Below, in pieces: positions 19,343 through 28,775 of a DNA stretch of 64,000 nucleotides. A model generated the notes under the pieces. The model made no database searches. It was not told the origin of the DNA and saw nothing but the letters and a program-made list of their open reading frames with translations. The stretch's first letter is position 1, and every line of letters begins with the position of its first letter. The stretch spans positions 34,823 through 98,822 of the forward strand of contig JABISG010000046.1 in NCBI GenBank assembly GCA_018699955.1. The letters are read 5' to 3'. The stretch is from Planctomycetaceae bacterium (GTDB taxonomy: Bacteria; Planctomycetota; Planctomycetia; Planctomycetales; Planctomycetaceae). The position numbers and the translations under genes are program-made.

Positions 19343-20710
19343 TCACTTCTTCGCGGCCCGTTGCTGCTTGACGAGATCGACGATGACCGCTTCGAGTTGC
19401 TTCAGTCCTTGGTCGGGCTTGATGTTGAAGAAGCCGGTGCTGTAGTGGGCAATCTTTCCGTCGGTTCCAATCACAACCCACAGCGGTAATTTCTCGTCCA
19501 GGCGACGCGGGTCGCCGAATTTTCCGATCAGCGTTCCGTCATCGATCAAGATCGGATAGCCCAAATTGAAAAACTCCCGTAACTGCCGGGCCGATCGAAC
19601 TGCGGCTGACCGCTGCGAGGCATCGGCGAACCGCTTGTCAACCGCAATGCCATACGTTTTTACATTGAGCCGTCGCTTGATGTTCTTGTTGTTGAGGAAG
19701 TCGAGATACCCGACCTGACCGTAAGGCTCGACGAGCGGTTTGTTGCGATATTCCCAGAAGTGCAGCACGATAATACTGTCTGCATATTCCTTGGGAGAAA
19801 CCGTCCCGCCCGTCAGCTTCTTCAATGTCAGCCGGGGCGCTTTGTTGCCGACGAACTTCTTGGCCAGCCCGGCAACATCGGTCACGCGTTGCTGTTGCGC
19901 TGCAACATCGCGACGAATAATTTTGGCGTAGCGTTCAAAAGGAGTTTTGACCGCTTCGGTTGCCAAGCGATCGACGACCGCCGCAGCGGCCTTGAGTTGA
20001 GCATCGGTCAGCTCCGGCTTGACTTCCTGAGACTGTGATCGTTTGAGCGTTTCTTTCAATGCGACAATCGTCTGCAGTGGTTTTTGCAGTACCGGTAGCG
20101 AATCCTTCTTCAACGGCTTGGCCGACTCGAGTTCGTACTTCAACGAATAACGATCACCCTGTCCCATCGTGATGCGTTGCTCGGCCGAGACGATGAGGTG
20201 ACTCGCCTTTTCGACGAACAGCGTCTGCTGGTGACCAAAGTTTGTCGAAACATCGACGACCCAGCAATCGCGATCTTTGAATTTGCGCGAACGCAGAACC
20301 TCAAATGCCTGCTTCCCGTCTTTCCATTCCGCTCCAGCCTTGAGTTTGTCACCGAATTCAAAAATTGGCGAGCGCACCGTAACCGGAAACTTCGATTCAT
20401 TGTGATTGTGCAACAAACGAATGCGCGTACGATTGGTCGCCTTGTTCGCCTTGTTGAGCGATATCACGCCAAAACGCTCCGGCCAAGACCAACCACCACC
20501 ACCGGCTTCATCGACCAGAAACGCGAGATCGCTTCCGGCATCCCGTTTTACGAGCAGGCAGAAGATGTCGAATTGTTTTGATTCAAAACCGTCAGAGTTT
20601 CGGCCGGTCGGTGTGAGCTTGCCGTTGTAACGAATTTCAGTGGCCGGTCCTTCATCCAGCACCGAGTTCAACAACGACATCAGCAACAGACCGTGCGATA
20701 GAATGCTCAC
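19343..20710 (-). CDS. Exported thioredoxin-fold protein lacking the CxxC motif
   Basis: 455 aa. The C-terminal 150 residues follow the TlpA/AhpC pattern: GNKAPRLTLKKLTGGTVSPKEY, then IIVLHFWEYRNKPLVEPYGQ where redox-active members have FWATWCPPC, then VKTYGIAVD and an ending like LPLWVVIGTDGKIAHY. No cysteine is present at the active site, so disulfide chemistry is unlikely. The N-terminal 270 residues (YNGKLTPTGRNSDGFESK onward) are not recognised. GTG 20710 is chosen because GAGGAG lies about 11 bases upstream and a hydrophobic signal-like start (SILSHGLLLMSLLNSVL) follows. Confidence 0.72.
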   Translation of the reverse strand: MSILSHGLLLMSLLNSVLDEGPATEIRYNGKLTPTGRNSDGFESKQFDIFCLLVKRDAGSDLAFLVDEAGGGGWSWPERFGVISLNKANKATNRTRIRLLHNHNESKFPVTVRSPIFEFGDKLKAGAEWKDGKQAFEVLRSRKFKDRDCWVVDVSTNFGHQQTLFVEKASHLIVSAEQRITMGQGDRYSLKYELESAKPLKKDSLPVLQKPLQTIVALKETLKRSQSQEVKPELTDAQLKAAAAVVDRLATEAVKTPFERYAKIIRRDVAAQQQRVTDVAGLAKKFVGNKAPRLTLKKLTGGTVSPKEYADSIIVLHFWEYRNKPLVEPYGQVGYLDFLNNKNIKRRLNVKTYGIAVDKRFADASQRSAAVRSARQLREFFNLGYPILIDDGTLIGKFGDPRRLDEKLPLWVVIGTDGKIAHYSTGFFNIKPDQGLKQLEAVIVDLVKQQRAAKK

Positions 20711-21112
20711 CAAGGAGTCTCCTCGAGAGTACGTTGCCGCCAAACACAAATTGCGGGCGGTGGGGCGGGGCAGGGGGATTGGCGTCAACCCTGACGACCA
20801 ATGACCCGTTCATCTTCCCAGAACAACCGACCGCGGGCAAGTCTCGGTGGGAGTTTGCGACAGAGTTGGGCCGAATGACGATCGCAACATTCCCAGGCGA
20901 GCCGAGGGTGTCGATCCTCGGGTTCTCCAAAGTGTGGATCGGCGAACACCGACGGCTTTTCGCCGCCGATTCTCCAGACCAATAAGCCGCGAAGCTGACT
21001 CGTCCCCTGTTGACAGCATCCAGAGCGACGCCTACGCTAGAATGGTTGAATCAACATGTTGCGAAGGAATTGCGTCTGGCAATGCGCCAGGCATGCGAGT
21101 GGGGAGAGCACT
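20711..21112. other. 402-bp divergent intergenic region
   Basis: Separates the starts of the thioredoxin-fold gene (minus) and the HlyD gene (plus). A candidate promoter for the latter is at 21010-21038. Otherwise no short gene or structure is evident. Confidence 0.4.
21010..21038 (+). promoter_or_regulatory. Candidate sigma70-type promoter for the HlyD-family gene
   Basis: Consensus TTGACA, 17 bases, TACGCT. The -35 is perfect and the -10 modest. It lies 75 bp before ATG 21113. Confidence 0.45.
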
Positions 21113-22252
21113 ATGCCATTTAGACAGCGCGTCCGTCGGGTCGGCCTGCTGTTGTTTTTCGTATTGTCTGTGTCGTTTACCGCAGCACATTCGCAGCCGC
21201 CTTCGGCCGGGGAACAGCCTGGCCAACAGGCCAAAGCTGAAGAACGTGTGGTGATCCAGCGCGAGGCAATGCGGCTGATCGATCCGAAGCGTTATCAGGT
21301 CGCCTTGCCAGTGGAACCAGTCCGCAAATTGACGATTGCCGCGCCCATTGCAGGCCGCGTCAAATCGATGCTGCGAAAGCCGGGCGACAAAATCATTTCC
21401 GGTACAACGGTCGCTCGCTTGGACGATACCGAGCAGTCACTGCTCGTCGAGCAGGCAGAAGCGAATCTGAAGGTCGCGGAAATCGAATTGCGTCGTGCCA
21501 AGAAGCAAGCCGAAACCGATCTCATTGAACTGTCCGAAGCACGGCTCGATGCAGCAAAAGCAGCGCACGATTTGGCAAAGTTTCGAATCGAACAGACGAA
21601 TATTCGCGCTCCATTCGCCGGTGAAGTTTTTCGGATTCACGTGATTGAGGGGCAGGTAGTCAGCGTGGGAACACCGCTGTGCGAGTTCGGCGATGCGACG
21701 CAACTTCGAGTGGAAATTCCCGTCGAGCGCAAATCCGTCAAGGCCAAGCAAAGCATCAAGCTCACCATCGAAGACACGACCGTCGATGGTACGGTGGAAA
21801 GCGTCCTTCCGCTGGCCGACAGGTTTGGACCGTTGCGCGAACTGGTTAAATCGCTCGCGTCGGCAACAGTGTTAATCGACAATGAAAGCGGGCGAATTCG
21901 CCCCGGGCAATTGGTTGATGTTGCAATCATTCCCCAACAGTTTGTCACTCAAGTTCCCAATCGCAGCCTCACGAATGTTGCAGAGGGCGGACGCAAGGTT
22001 CAGGTTGTGCGGAGTGGCGTCATTCGCAACGTCCTCGTACAACTGTTGGGTCAAGTGGGAACCGATCTCTCGTACGTCGGCGGCTCCTTCGCTCCCGGCG
22101 ACGAGCTGATTGTTAGCGCGTCGCAGGAGTTGGCGGATGGAACCCAGGTGCGGCCGGCCAACGTCGCCGCCAAACCGGCCCCAGGTAACACACGTGGCAA
22201 TACGGGTACCAAATCGGGGACAAATCTACCACGGAGGGGGGCCGGATTCTGA
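21113..22252 (+). CDS. HlyD/RND-type periplasmic adaptor protein
   Basis: 379 aa membrane-fusion protein. A signal peptide (VGLLLFFVLSVSFTAAHS) leads to a lipoyl/barrel-sandwich half (AAPIAGRVKSMLRKPGDKI), a coiled-coil hairpin rich in Ala, Glu and Lys (VEQAEANLKVAEIELRRAKKQ), the returning half IRAPFAGEVFRIHVIEGQVV, and a beta-barrel domain with LRVEIPVERKSV. Adaptors link inner-membrane pumps to outer channels, but no pump gene is adjacent. ATG 21113 follows GGGGAGAG by five bases; ATG 21056 is in frame but puts 19 residues before the signal. Confidence 0.85.
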   Translation: MPFRQRVRRVGLLLFFVLSVSFTAAHSQPPSAGEQPGQQAKAEERVVIQREAMRLIDPKRYQVALPVEPVRKLTIAAPIAGRVKSMLRKPGDKIISGTTVARLDDTEQSLLVEQAEANLKVAEIELRRAKKQAETDLIELSEARLDAAKAAHDLAKFRIEQTNIRAPFAGEVFRIHVIEGQVVSVGTPLCEFGDATQLRVEIPVERKSVKAKQSIKLTIEDTTVDGTVESVLPLADRFGPLRELVKSLASATVLIDNESGRIRPGQLVDVAIIPQQFVTQVPNRSLTNVAEGGRKVQVVRSGVIRNVLVQLLGQVGTDLSYVGGSFAPGDELIVSASQELADGTQVRPANVAAKPAPGNTRGNTGTKSGTNLPRRGAGF

Positions 22253-22281
22253 TTTCCACCCCACTCGGGGGGCAGTTCGTT

Positions 22282-22287
22282 TATAAT
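22282..22287 (+). promoter_or_regulatory. Candidate -10 element before the second kinase gene
   Basis: Perfect TATAAT in TTTATAATTGG, without a good -35. It supports a transcript start near 22293 and hence a kinase start downstream at 22485. Confidence 0.35.
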
Positions 22288-22484
22288 TGGTTAGCACCGA
22301 CAGCACAGGGCAAATTTCGGAACGCGTTACAGCGACAATCGGGCAGGGGGGCGGACTACGCACTGTGTCTTTGCGATTGACGGAATTGACCGCAGCAACG
22401 CAGCCGGACAAATACAGCCGGAAAATATCGCGACCACCCAACGGCTATTCACCCGCCACTCAAGAGAGGCAACGGAGCGGAAAC

Positions 22485-24017
22485 GTGTCGGACGAACAAA
22501 ACACCTATGACGGCCTGGAGCTAATCAATTGCGTTGCCTCGGGTACGCACTCACAGATATGGGAGTGCGCCGAACCGGCCGGCACCCAGCACTTTGTCGC
22601 CAAGCTCCTGCTGCCCGAAGCGATAAAAGACAAGGAGTGCTTGTCGACGCTTAAACACGAAGCGAAAGTGCAGAAGTCGCTCGTGCATCCCAATTTCCTT
22701 CCGTTTCACCGTATTGTTACGAACAAGGAACACGCCTACATTTTAATGGACTATTTTCGTGCCCCGAACGTGAAGACACAGCTGATGGCCGATGTCATGG
22801 CGCTTCAAATCAGGGCACAGAAGTTGATTGAAGGATTGTGCATATCGCTGGCGCACATGCACGACAAAGGCTGGATCCACCGTGACATTAAGCCTGAGAA
22901 CATCTTGTTCAACAAGTCGGGCGAATTGAAACTGATCGATTTTTCGTTGACGGTCCGCAATTCCAGCGGACTGGGCAAAATGTTTGGGGGCGCACCAAAA
23001 GTAGTTCAGGGAACCCGGACCTATATCGCGCCGGAAACGATTCTTAAGAAGGCCCCCACAGTGCAGACTGACATGTACAGCTTGGGTATCACGCTGTTCG
23101 AGGTCCTGGCCGGGCAAAGACCCTTCACCGCACCAACTCCCGACCTGCTGCTGATCAAGCATCTCAAAGAGCCGGCTCCGGCCCCCTCGGAATTCAACAA
23201 AAACATCACTCCCGAAACCGACCAATTCGTTCGGCGCATGCTATTCAAGAATCCGAAGAAACGGCACGCGAACATGAACGAACTGCTAGCCGAGCTTCGC
23301 TCGCTCAAACTCTTCAAAGAGGATGTTGCCCAACTCAAGGCCGCAGCTGATCAGAAGAAAAAAGAAACTGCTGATGCCGGCGGAGACCTCAGTAAGGCCT
23401 GGTCACTCGACAGCCGTCGCGACGCATTGCTCACCGAAAAGGGTATCGCCCCTCCGGTCAAACCAAAAAAGAAAAAGCCAAAATTGGCTGCATCCAAGCC
23501 GCCGGCTGAGCCAGCCGCACCGGCTCCAGTTGCGGCTCCGCAGCAACCGCCGCCCGCCGCGGCATTTCCCGGGCAACCACAGCCGGGGCAGTTTCCGCAG
23601 TTCGCACCGCCCGGCTATTACCCACCCGGAATGGCTCCACCGATGCCAGGGCAGCCGGGCGTCCCCATGCCGCAAATGCCCCAGCAGCCATTCCCTCAAC
23701 AACAATACCCTCCACAAGGGTATCCGCCTGGCTATCCGCAATACCCGCCGGGTGTGGCTCCGGTTGGGCAACCACCGATGCAACCGCCAGCGCAGCAGCC
23801 ACCTGACACGCCGCCAGTACCCTCGGCACAGGACCAACCACCACAACAGCAGCAAACTGCTGCGCCCGTTCAACAACAGCCTCCCAGTGCTGATGTCATC
23901 TCACGAGAAGAAGCCGAACTGCAACCGCAGGCTCCCGTACCCAACGAACGGCACGCCAGCCAAAGCGAAGAAGACGCTGATCTGCCGCTGATGGACGAAC
24001 TTCCCGACGTCCTCTAA
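22485..24017 (+). CDS. Ser/Thr protein kinase with Pro/Gln-rich tail
   Basis: 510 aa. The kinase domain covers roughly residues 10-280. HRDIKPENILF and TYIAPETIL (APE) are intact, and the ATP Lys lies in HFVAKLLLP. Two positions are unusual: the glycine loop reads VASGTHSQIWE, with one glycine instead of three, and DFG is replaced by DFS in KLIDFSLTV. The C-terminal 200 residues are Pro, Gln and Ala rich and disordered, with no membrane span. It may have weak activity or be a pseudokinase scaffold. The start is GTG 22485 with GGAG nearby; the open frame back to 22287 would overlap a -10 element. Confidence 0.85.
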   Translation: MSDEQNTYDGLELINCVASGTHSQIWECAEPAGTQHFVAKLLLPEAIKDKECLSTLKHEAKVQKSLVHPNFLPFHRIVTNKEHAYILMDYFRAPNVKTQLMADVMALQIRAQKLIEGLCISLAHMHDKGWIHRDIKPENILFNKSGELKLIDFSLTVRNSSGLGKMFGGAPKVVQGTRTYIAPETILKKAPTVQTDMYSLGITLFEVLAGQRPFTAPTPDLLLIKHLKEPAPAPSEFNKNITPETDQFVRRMLFKNPKKRHANMNELLAELRSLKLFKEDVAQLKAAADQKKKETADAGGDLSKAWSLDSRRDALLTEKGIAPPVKPKKKKPKLAASKPPAEPAAPAPVAAPQQPPPAAAFPGQPQPGQFPQFAPPGYYPPGMAPPMPGQPGVPMPQMPQQPFPQQQYPPQGYPPGYPQYPPGVAPVGQPPMQPPAQQPPDTPPVPSAQDQPPQQQQTAAPVQQQPPSADVISREEAELQPQAPVPNERHASQSEEDADLPLMDELPDVL

Positions 24018-24035
24018 AACTACCAACACGTACTT

Positions 24036-24061
24036 TCTGATCTCTGACTTCTGATCTCTGG
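24036..24061. repeat. Low-complexity TCTGA tract
   Basis: TCTGATCTCTGACT is followed at once by TCTGATCTCTGG, a near-perfect 12-base direct repeat between the kinase and accA genes. Similar TCTGA-rich tracts occur at 55948-56027. Confidence 0.6.
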
Positions 24062-24073
24062 TACCCAACCCTC

Positions 24074-25057
24074 ATGCCACCACCACAAATCCTGCAATTT
24101 GAACGTCCCATCTTCGAGATGGAAGAACAACTCCAAAAGCTTCAGGAACAATCGAATCCGTCGGCCCATATCAAAGCCGCCATTCGAAATCTGCGCGTCG
24201 AAATCAAACGCAAAACCCGTGAGATTTTCGACAACCTCGATCCGTGGCAAACCGTCAAAGTTGCGCGGCATCCTGAGCGTCCGCAAACCCTCGATTATCT
24301 GGAACTTGTCTTCGATGAATTCATCGAACTTCACGGCGACAAATCGTTCCGCGACGATCCCGCCATGCTCTCCGGTTTCGCCAAGCTCGAAGATCGCAAA
24401 GTGATGTTCGTTGGCCAGCACAAAGGCCGAACTCTCGACGAACGCAATGCCCACAATTATGGCATGCCCAATCCCGAGGGCTATTGCAAAGCCCTTGCGA
24501 AAATGGAAACTGCCGCCAAGTTCGGCCTGCCGATTATTTGCTTCATCGACACGCCCGGCGCGTATCCCGGAATCGGCGCCGAAGAGCGCGGCCAGGCCTA
24601 TCAAATCGCCGTCAATCTCCGCGACATGTCGCGGCTCAAGACGCCCATCATCTGTGTTGTGATTGGCGAAGGCGGTTCTGGCGGCGCGTTGGGAATTGGT
24701 ATCGGCGATCACATTTGCGTTTTGCAATTTGCCTACTATTCGGTCATCAGCCCCGAGGGCTGCGCCGGGATTCTCTGGAAACAAGCGACCCCCGAAAATA
24801 GCGCCGCCGCCGCGCAGGCGTTGAAATTCACAGCGCCGAATCTGCTCGAACTCGGCGTCATTGACGAGGTCATTCCTGAGCCACTCGGCGGCGCTCATCG
24901 CGATCACCGTGCGATCGCGTCCACGCTCAAGAAATCGCTGCTGAAGAATCTCAAATCGCTCTCGAAGGTTCCCGTCGATGAATTGCCTGATCACCGCTAC
25001 GAGAAATTTCGCCGCATCGGCGCTTTCGATGAGGGCGGCATCTCAGATGCATCGTAA
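24074..25057 (+). CDS. accA: Acetyl-CoA carboxylase carboxyltransferase subunit alpha
   Basis: 327 aa, the usual AccA length. AccA and AccD form the carboxyltransferase that moves CO2 from carboxybiotin to acetyl-CoA, giving malonyl-CoA for fatty acid synthesis. Diagnostic parts are LDYLELVFDEFIELHGDKSF, the oxyanion-hole region IDTPGAYPGIGAEERGQA, and GEGGSGGALGIGIGDH. The helical N-terminus MEEQLQKLQEQ is also typical. ATG 24074 starts the protein 56 bp after the kinase stop. No accD gene is adjacent. Confidence 0.97.
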   Translation: MPPPQILQFERPIFEMEEQLQKLQEQSNPSAHIKAAIRNLRVEIKRKTREIFDNLDPWQTVKVARHPERPQTLDYLELVFDEFIELHGDKSFRDDPAMLSGFAKLEDRKVMFVGQHKGRTLDERNAHNYGMPNPEGYCKALAKMETAAKFGLPIICFIDTPGAYPGIGAEERGQAYQIAVNLRDMSRLKTPIICVVIGEGGSGGALGIGIGDHICVLQFAYYSVISPEGCAGILWKQATPENSAAAAQALKFTAPNLLELGVIDEVIPEPLGGAHRDHRAIASTLKKSLLKNLKSLSKVPVDELPDHRYEKFRRIGAFDEGGISDAS

Positions 25058-25292
25058 TATCAGCCAACTCAACTTCAGCCACGAGACCCATCCCTGGTAG
25101 AGCTGAAACCCCAACGTCCGATAATGTCTGTTATGTTTACTTAAAGACGTGTTTTCTGCAGGAAACAGGCGGTATTCTTCGCTGCCAGAAATGTCTTTTC
25201 GGCCTGACAGCATCCCCTTCCCCTCGCAATCTCGTACTCGTCGTGGGGCCGGATCGACTGTCAACGAAGCTCGATTGGAGCGATTTGCAGGC

Positions 25293-25811
25293 ATGCTCGA
25301 CACCTACAAAGAGATGATTTCCCAACAATTCGAGGCGACCTTTTGCATGTTGGGAGCGTGCATCAATCGATGCCCCGAAACGAGCTGGAACGCGCCGGTT
25401 GCCAATCTCCAGTTCTGCCAGGTGACATTTCACACGTTGTTTTGTGCGGACATCTATCTCGGATCAAACCCAGCGTCACTTCGCCAGCAGCCGTTCCATC
25501 GGGAGCACGCTCACGTCTTTGCTGACTACGAAGAACTTGGAGACGGACTGCAGCAGGCAACGTACGACAAATCCTTTATCAACACCTACCTTCAACATTG
25601 TCGCCAGAAGGCTTCCCAGGTGCTCGCGGCTGAATCGACAGAGACGCTGCAGCAGATGGCAGACTTCGAGTGGTTGAATTTTTCTCGCACCGAATTGCAT
25701 GTCTACAACATCCGTCACATCCATCACCACGCGGCTCAATTGAGTCTTCGTTTGCGACTCGATGCCGACATCGAAATCCCCTGGGTCGGCTCCGGTTGGC
25801 GTGACGTGTAA
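25293..25811 (+). CDS. DinB-like four-helix protein
   Basis: 172 aa, the usual length of the DinB/YfiT-like superfamily. Candidate metal ligands are the His in CQVTFHTLFCADIYL and the His cluster in NIRHIHHHAAQLSLRLR, placed as in DinB proteins. The family includes thiol transferases and damage-inducible proteins of unclear function. ATG 25293 (MLDTYKEMISQQ) matches a typical DinB start; ATG 25191 and TTG 25149 are in frame upstream. Confidence 0.7.
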   Translation: MLDTYKEMISQQFEATFCMLGACINRCPETSWNAPVANLQFCQVTFHTLFCADIYLGSNPASLRQQPFHREHAHVFADYEELGDGLQQATYDKSFINTYLQHCRQKASQVLAAESTETLQQMADFEWLNFSRTELHVYNIRHIHHHAAQLSLRLRLDADIEIPWVGSGWRDV

Positions 25812-26109
25812 CTCCCCATCGCCTGCCCTTTTCACAACAAACAGCCGCAGAGCGGGGACAGCAAACCCATTTTTCAGTTTGTGTTCCTCGGCTTACAAAT
25901 CGGAATCCGCTTGTATCCTCCGTGGACACTGGTAGCATGGGCGGTGGGTGGTTGCCCGCGATCGTTGCGAGATTTCGGCCGTCACCATTTCTGGCAGGAG
26001 ATTCCAATTTGATGGAGCAGTTTGTGACAAACTGATGGTGACCGCGCCGAAGTTGGCCAATTTGCGAAGCCGACGGGACAGCGGCCCATCGACCGGAAAG
26101 GGGCCAAAC

Positions 26110-26898
26110 ATGTCGTTACTCGACAGCGTGTCCGGTTTGATGAAATCCGCGAAGAACCTGAGGTCGATTGCCGAAACTCTCGGCGACGTGGAACTGAAAT
26201 CTCAGATCGTCGATGAGATGCTGCAGTTGCAGGAAATCCGCGAGCAGCTCACAGCGGCGGGGCCGACAAACGGTGATGGCGAGGCCACTCCCAATCCGTC
26301 GGATCGCGAACAGAAGGACAAGGTTTTGTCCTTCGACGACAAGCAGAAGATGGTCCAATTCAAACCGTCTGCCGATGGCGAAACCTACGGTCTGCATCCG
26401 GATGGCGCTGGGCCGGATTCCAAGTCCGGCGCAGCGGCCAGTCCGCCGGAGTCCGCCGTCATTTCGTCCGCCAAAACCGATACCGACATTCCGACGGACA
26501 CCGTGGACAAATCGGACTCCCCTGCCGGGTCGCAGTTTGCACATCTTTCGGAAGAAGACCGTTTCCGATTGGCCGAAGAAAACATTCGCGACCTTGAGCC
26601 GCTGAACCTGGCGACCCTGAATAAGATGAACGACATCCTCACGGGCGAACAAAAGAAGAAGAAAGCCGCCGCCACCAAGGCAGGCATTCGAGCCAACAAG
26701 AAGGGCCGCGAACTGCAACAAGCCGTCATGGCAGCCATCGACCTTGACGACGAACAAAAGGAGCAGATGGCCGAAGCCAGATCCGAACTGCAACGCATCC
26801 GCACGGCTATCAGTAAGCAAGTCGAAGGTTTACTCACACCAGAGCAGACGTCCCAGTTGCTCAAGGATTTGGGTAAGGGAAATAAGAAGGACAACTGA
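26110..26898 (+). CDS. Hypothetical protein with helical ends and disordered middle
   Basis: 262 aa, not recognised. Residues 1-55 (LMKSAKNLRSIAETLGDVEL) and the last 110 (LDDEQKEQMAEARSELQRIRTAISKQVEGLLTPEQTSQLLKDL) predict amphipathic helices, the latter resembling Spy/LTXXQ-type sequences. The middle is acidic, Ser and Asp rich. There is no signal peptide or membrane span. ATG 26110 has GGAAAGGGG upstream. It lies 119 bp before a small membrane protein gene. Confidence 0.65.
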   Translation: MSLLDSVSGLMKSAKNLRSIAETLGDVELKSQIVDEMLQLQEIREQLTAAGPTNGDGEATPNPSDREQKDKVLSFDDKQKMVQFKPSADGETYGLHPDGAGPDSKSGAAASPPESAVISSAKTDTDIPTDTVDKSDSPAGSQFAHLSEEDRFRLAEENIRDLEPLNLATLNKMNDILTGEQKKKKAAATKAGIRANKKGRELQQAVMAAIDLDDEQKEQMAEARSELQRIRTAISKQVEGLLTPEQTSQLLKDLGKGNKKDN

Positions 26899-27017
26899 CC
26901 AAGCGCGATCGGCGGTCGATTCTGAATTCATTCCAAGATGTCGCCCGCCGCTTTTCCTCTTGTCATATGGACATGCGAGTCGGGTTAAAACGCCCCGTCA
27001 AACCGGGAAGACGAATC

Positions 27018-27362
27018 ATGGAATGGTATACGATTCTCATTTCGCAAGTCCGGGTGGTCCCCTTTCTCATCATTTATTGCGTCGGCTCTATTCTGGCGGC
27101 AGTTCGATGGAACCGGCATCCCACCGTGTCGCTTCTCGCACTTTGCGCATTCGGAATCCTGCTCGCGAATCTTGCCATGAGCGTCGTTCTTCAAGTCTGG
27201 CAATTCGGAGCGCACGACCGAGGTGTGGATGCTGAGGAAATCGGTCGAGTTTTTGGTGCTGTTGCTATGATTCGCACGTTCTTGAGCGTCATCGCATGGT
27301 CGCTGTTACTGACCGCTCTGTTTGGATGGCGTCACACCGACCAGGCTTTGTACGATGAATGA
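27018..27362 (+). CDS. Small three-span membrane protein
   Basis: 114 aa. Three hydrophobic segments: [41 protein letters not shown] and [20 protein letters not shown]. Not recognised. ATG 27018 follows GGGAAG by seven bases. It lies 56 bp upstream of the DUF1559 gene and may share its transcript. Confidence 0.6.
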   Translation: MEWYTILISQVRVVPFLIIYCVGSILAAVRWNRHPTVSLLALCAFGILLANLAMSVVLQVWQFGAHDRGVDAEEIGRVFGAVAMIRTFLSVIAWSLLLTALFGWRHTDQALYDE

Positions 27363-27418
27363 GGTGGCATCTGTCCCCAAATTCTCTTTCGCGTGTTCGT
27401 TGTGAATTGAGAAATATC

Positions 27419-27994
27419 ATGTCCGCCTCGTCCCGCCGTCGGGCATTCACCTTGATTGAGTTGTTGGTCGTGATCGCGATCATTGCGATTCTGGTTGCGC
27501 TGCTGCTGCCCGCCGTCCAACAGGCACGCGAGGCGGCCCGGCGAATGCGATGTAAGAACAACCTCAAGCAAATCGGCATCGCCCTGCACAACTACCACGA
27601 TGTCCACAGTACGCTGCCACCGGGGTTTATTTCCGCCACAGGATATATTGGTGCGACAAATCGAAACCAATGGGCTTGGGGTGCGTTTCTGCTTCCCTAT
27701 CTGGACGGGCAGCCGCTGTATCAATCGATCGATTTCAATCGACTGATGACCGATGAGACCCCCTCAGCGAATGGAGTCTCGAATCTTGCAGCAGCCGGTA
27801 GCGTTCAACCGTGGAGTCTGTGTCCCAGCGATGTCGGGCCGGAACTGATCGATCGCCGCTGCCTTCCCAACGGCGGCCCCAGCTCATCGCGCGAGCAAGT
27901 TACGCGGCAGTCACCGGCATCCAATGGATGTTCCTGCCATGCAAAACGAACGTCGCCCCATCGACGACACAAAGTCAAGGTGCAGCATTCCTGA
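27419..27994 (+). pseudogene. DUF1559 protein, N-terminal part of a frameshifted gene
   Basis: The start carries the type IV pilin-like N-terminus [20 protein letters not shown] and the DUF1559 motif [20 protein letters not shown], then LALHNYHD-like and [12 protein letters not shown] segments. DUF1559 proteins are planctomycete pseudopilin-like, probably exported and cleaved by a prepilin peptidase. After about codon 153 (the CCCC at 27877-27880) homology jumps to another frame, and this frame runs on for some 38 meaningless codons to the stop at 27992-27994. The C-terminal half is read at 27811-28437. Confidence 0.8.
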
Positions 27995-28437
27995 ATCCAC
28001 CACCCGTTTACCCATGTAAGCCCCCTAACGGCGTGTTCTACCTCAACAGTCAGGTTCATTTTCGGGACGTAACCGACGGCACATCAACCACCATGGCAAT
28101 CGGCGAGACGAGTTGGAGATTCGATAGCCACTTCTGTGCAGGCACGCTGGCGAATCCACTTCTCGTCGCGCAGGGTGGTTCGACATGGGCCGGGACAACG
28201 AAACCGTTTCTTCAGGAACACGTGTTGGCCGCGGCCATCGACCCGATCAATCGCGGCGACTTCGCCGGGCGTTCCCGCGGCTTCAACAGTTTCCACACTG
28301 GCGGCGCGCAATTCCTCATGCTCGACGGCTCGGTACGATTCATCAGCGAGTCCATCCAACAAGTCACCCAACCGCCGTATGGAGTGTTTCAACACCTCGC
28401 ATCCAAGTCCGGCGGAGAAGTCATCGGGGAATTCTGA
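27811..28437 (+). pseudogene. DUF1559 protein, C-terminal part of a frameshifted gene
   Basis: From about 27879 this frame continues the DUF1559 protein: [32 protein letters not shown] and, near the end, GRSRGFNSFHTGGAQFLMLDGSVRFI, all family hallmarks. The residues before 27879 in this frame are not conserved. Together with 27419-27994 it would form one protein of about 339 aa if one base were restored near 27877-27880. It may be a true pseudogene or an error in the sequence. Confidence 0.8.
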
Positions 28438-28452
28438 AGCCTTACAGCATCT

Positions 28453-28470
28453 GGGGTGCCTGTGTCAGAG
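28453..28470. repeat. GGGGTGCCTGTG motif, copy 1
   Basis: GGGGTGCCTGTGTCAGAG just before a small gene; GGGGTGCCTGTGGCAGAG recurs at 28707-28724 just after it, and TGCCACTGGCACCC, a related palindrome, is at 28732-28745. Related GGGTGCCACT motifs occur at 19329 and 60425. Confidence 0.6.
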
Positions 28471-28478
28471 TTGGAAAA

Positions 28479-28688
28479 ATGAAAAGAGTCATCGCCGAAA
28501 CGATTGCACTCTTCTTCGCAGCCTTGGGGATGATGATCACGTTCATGATGATCGATGTCATGTTTCCAGGTCGCGGAGATGACCGCGGCACCGAGATGCA
28601 GAACTTCTTCGTCGCCCTCGCTATTGGAACCCTATTCGCAGTTGTGAGCTACAACGTCGCCCGTCGGCTGCTAAAACTGCGTAAATGA
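28479..28688 (+). CDS. Small two-span membrane protein
   Basis: 69 aa: MKRVIAETIALFFAALGMMI, a short loop, and FFVALAIGTLFAVVSYNVARRLL. Two membrane segments with a basic C-terminus. Not recognised. ATG 28479 is preceded by a weak purine tract. It is bracketed by near-identical GGGGTGCCTGTG motifs (28453 and 28707). Confidence 0.5.
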   Translation: MKRVIAETIALFFAALGMMITFMMIDVMFPGRGDDRGTEMQNFFVALAIGTLFAVVSYNVARRLLKLRK

Positions 28689-28775
28689 CAGCTGTCTTTT
28701 ACTGAAGGGGTGCCTGTGGCAGAGTCTTCGATGCCACTGGCACCCATTCGAATCTAGCCGAGACGTAGAAACGAT

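Noticed and set aside
27870..27885. Programmed ribosomal frameshift in the DUF1559 gene
   Set aside because: No slippery heptamer or downstream stem is visible, so a deletion or error is more likely.
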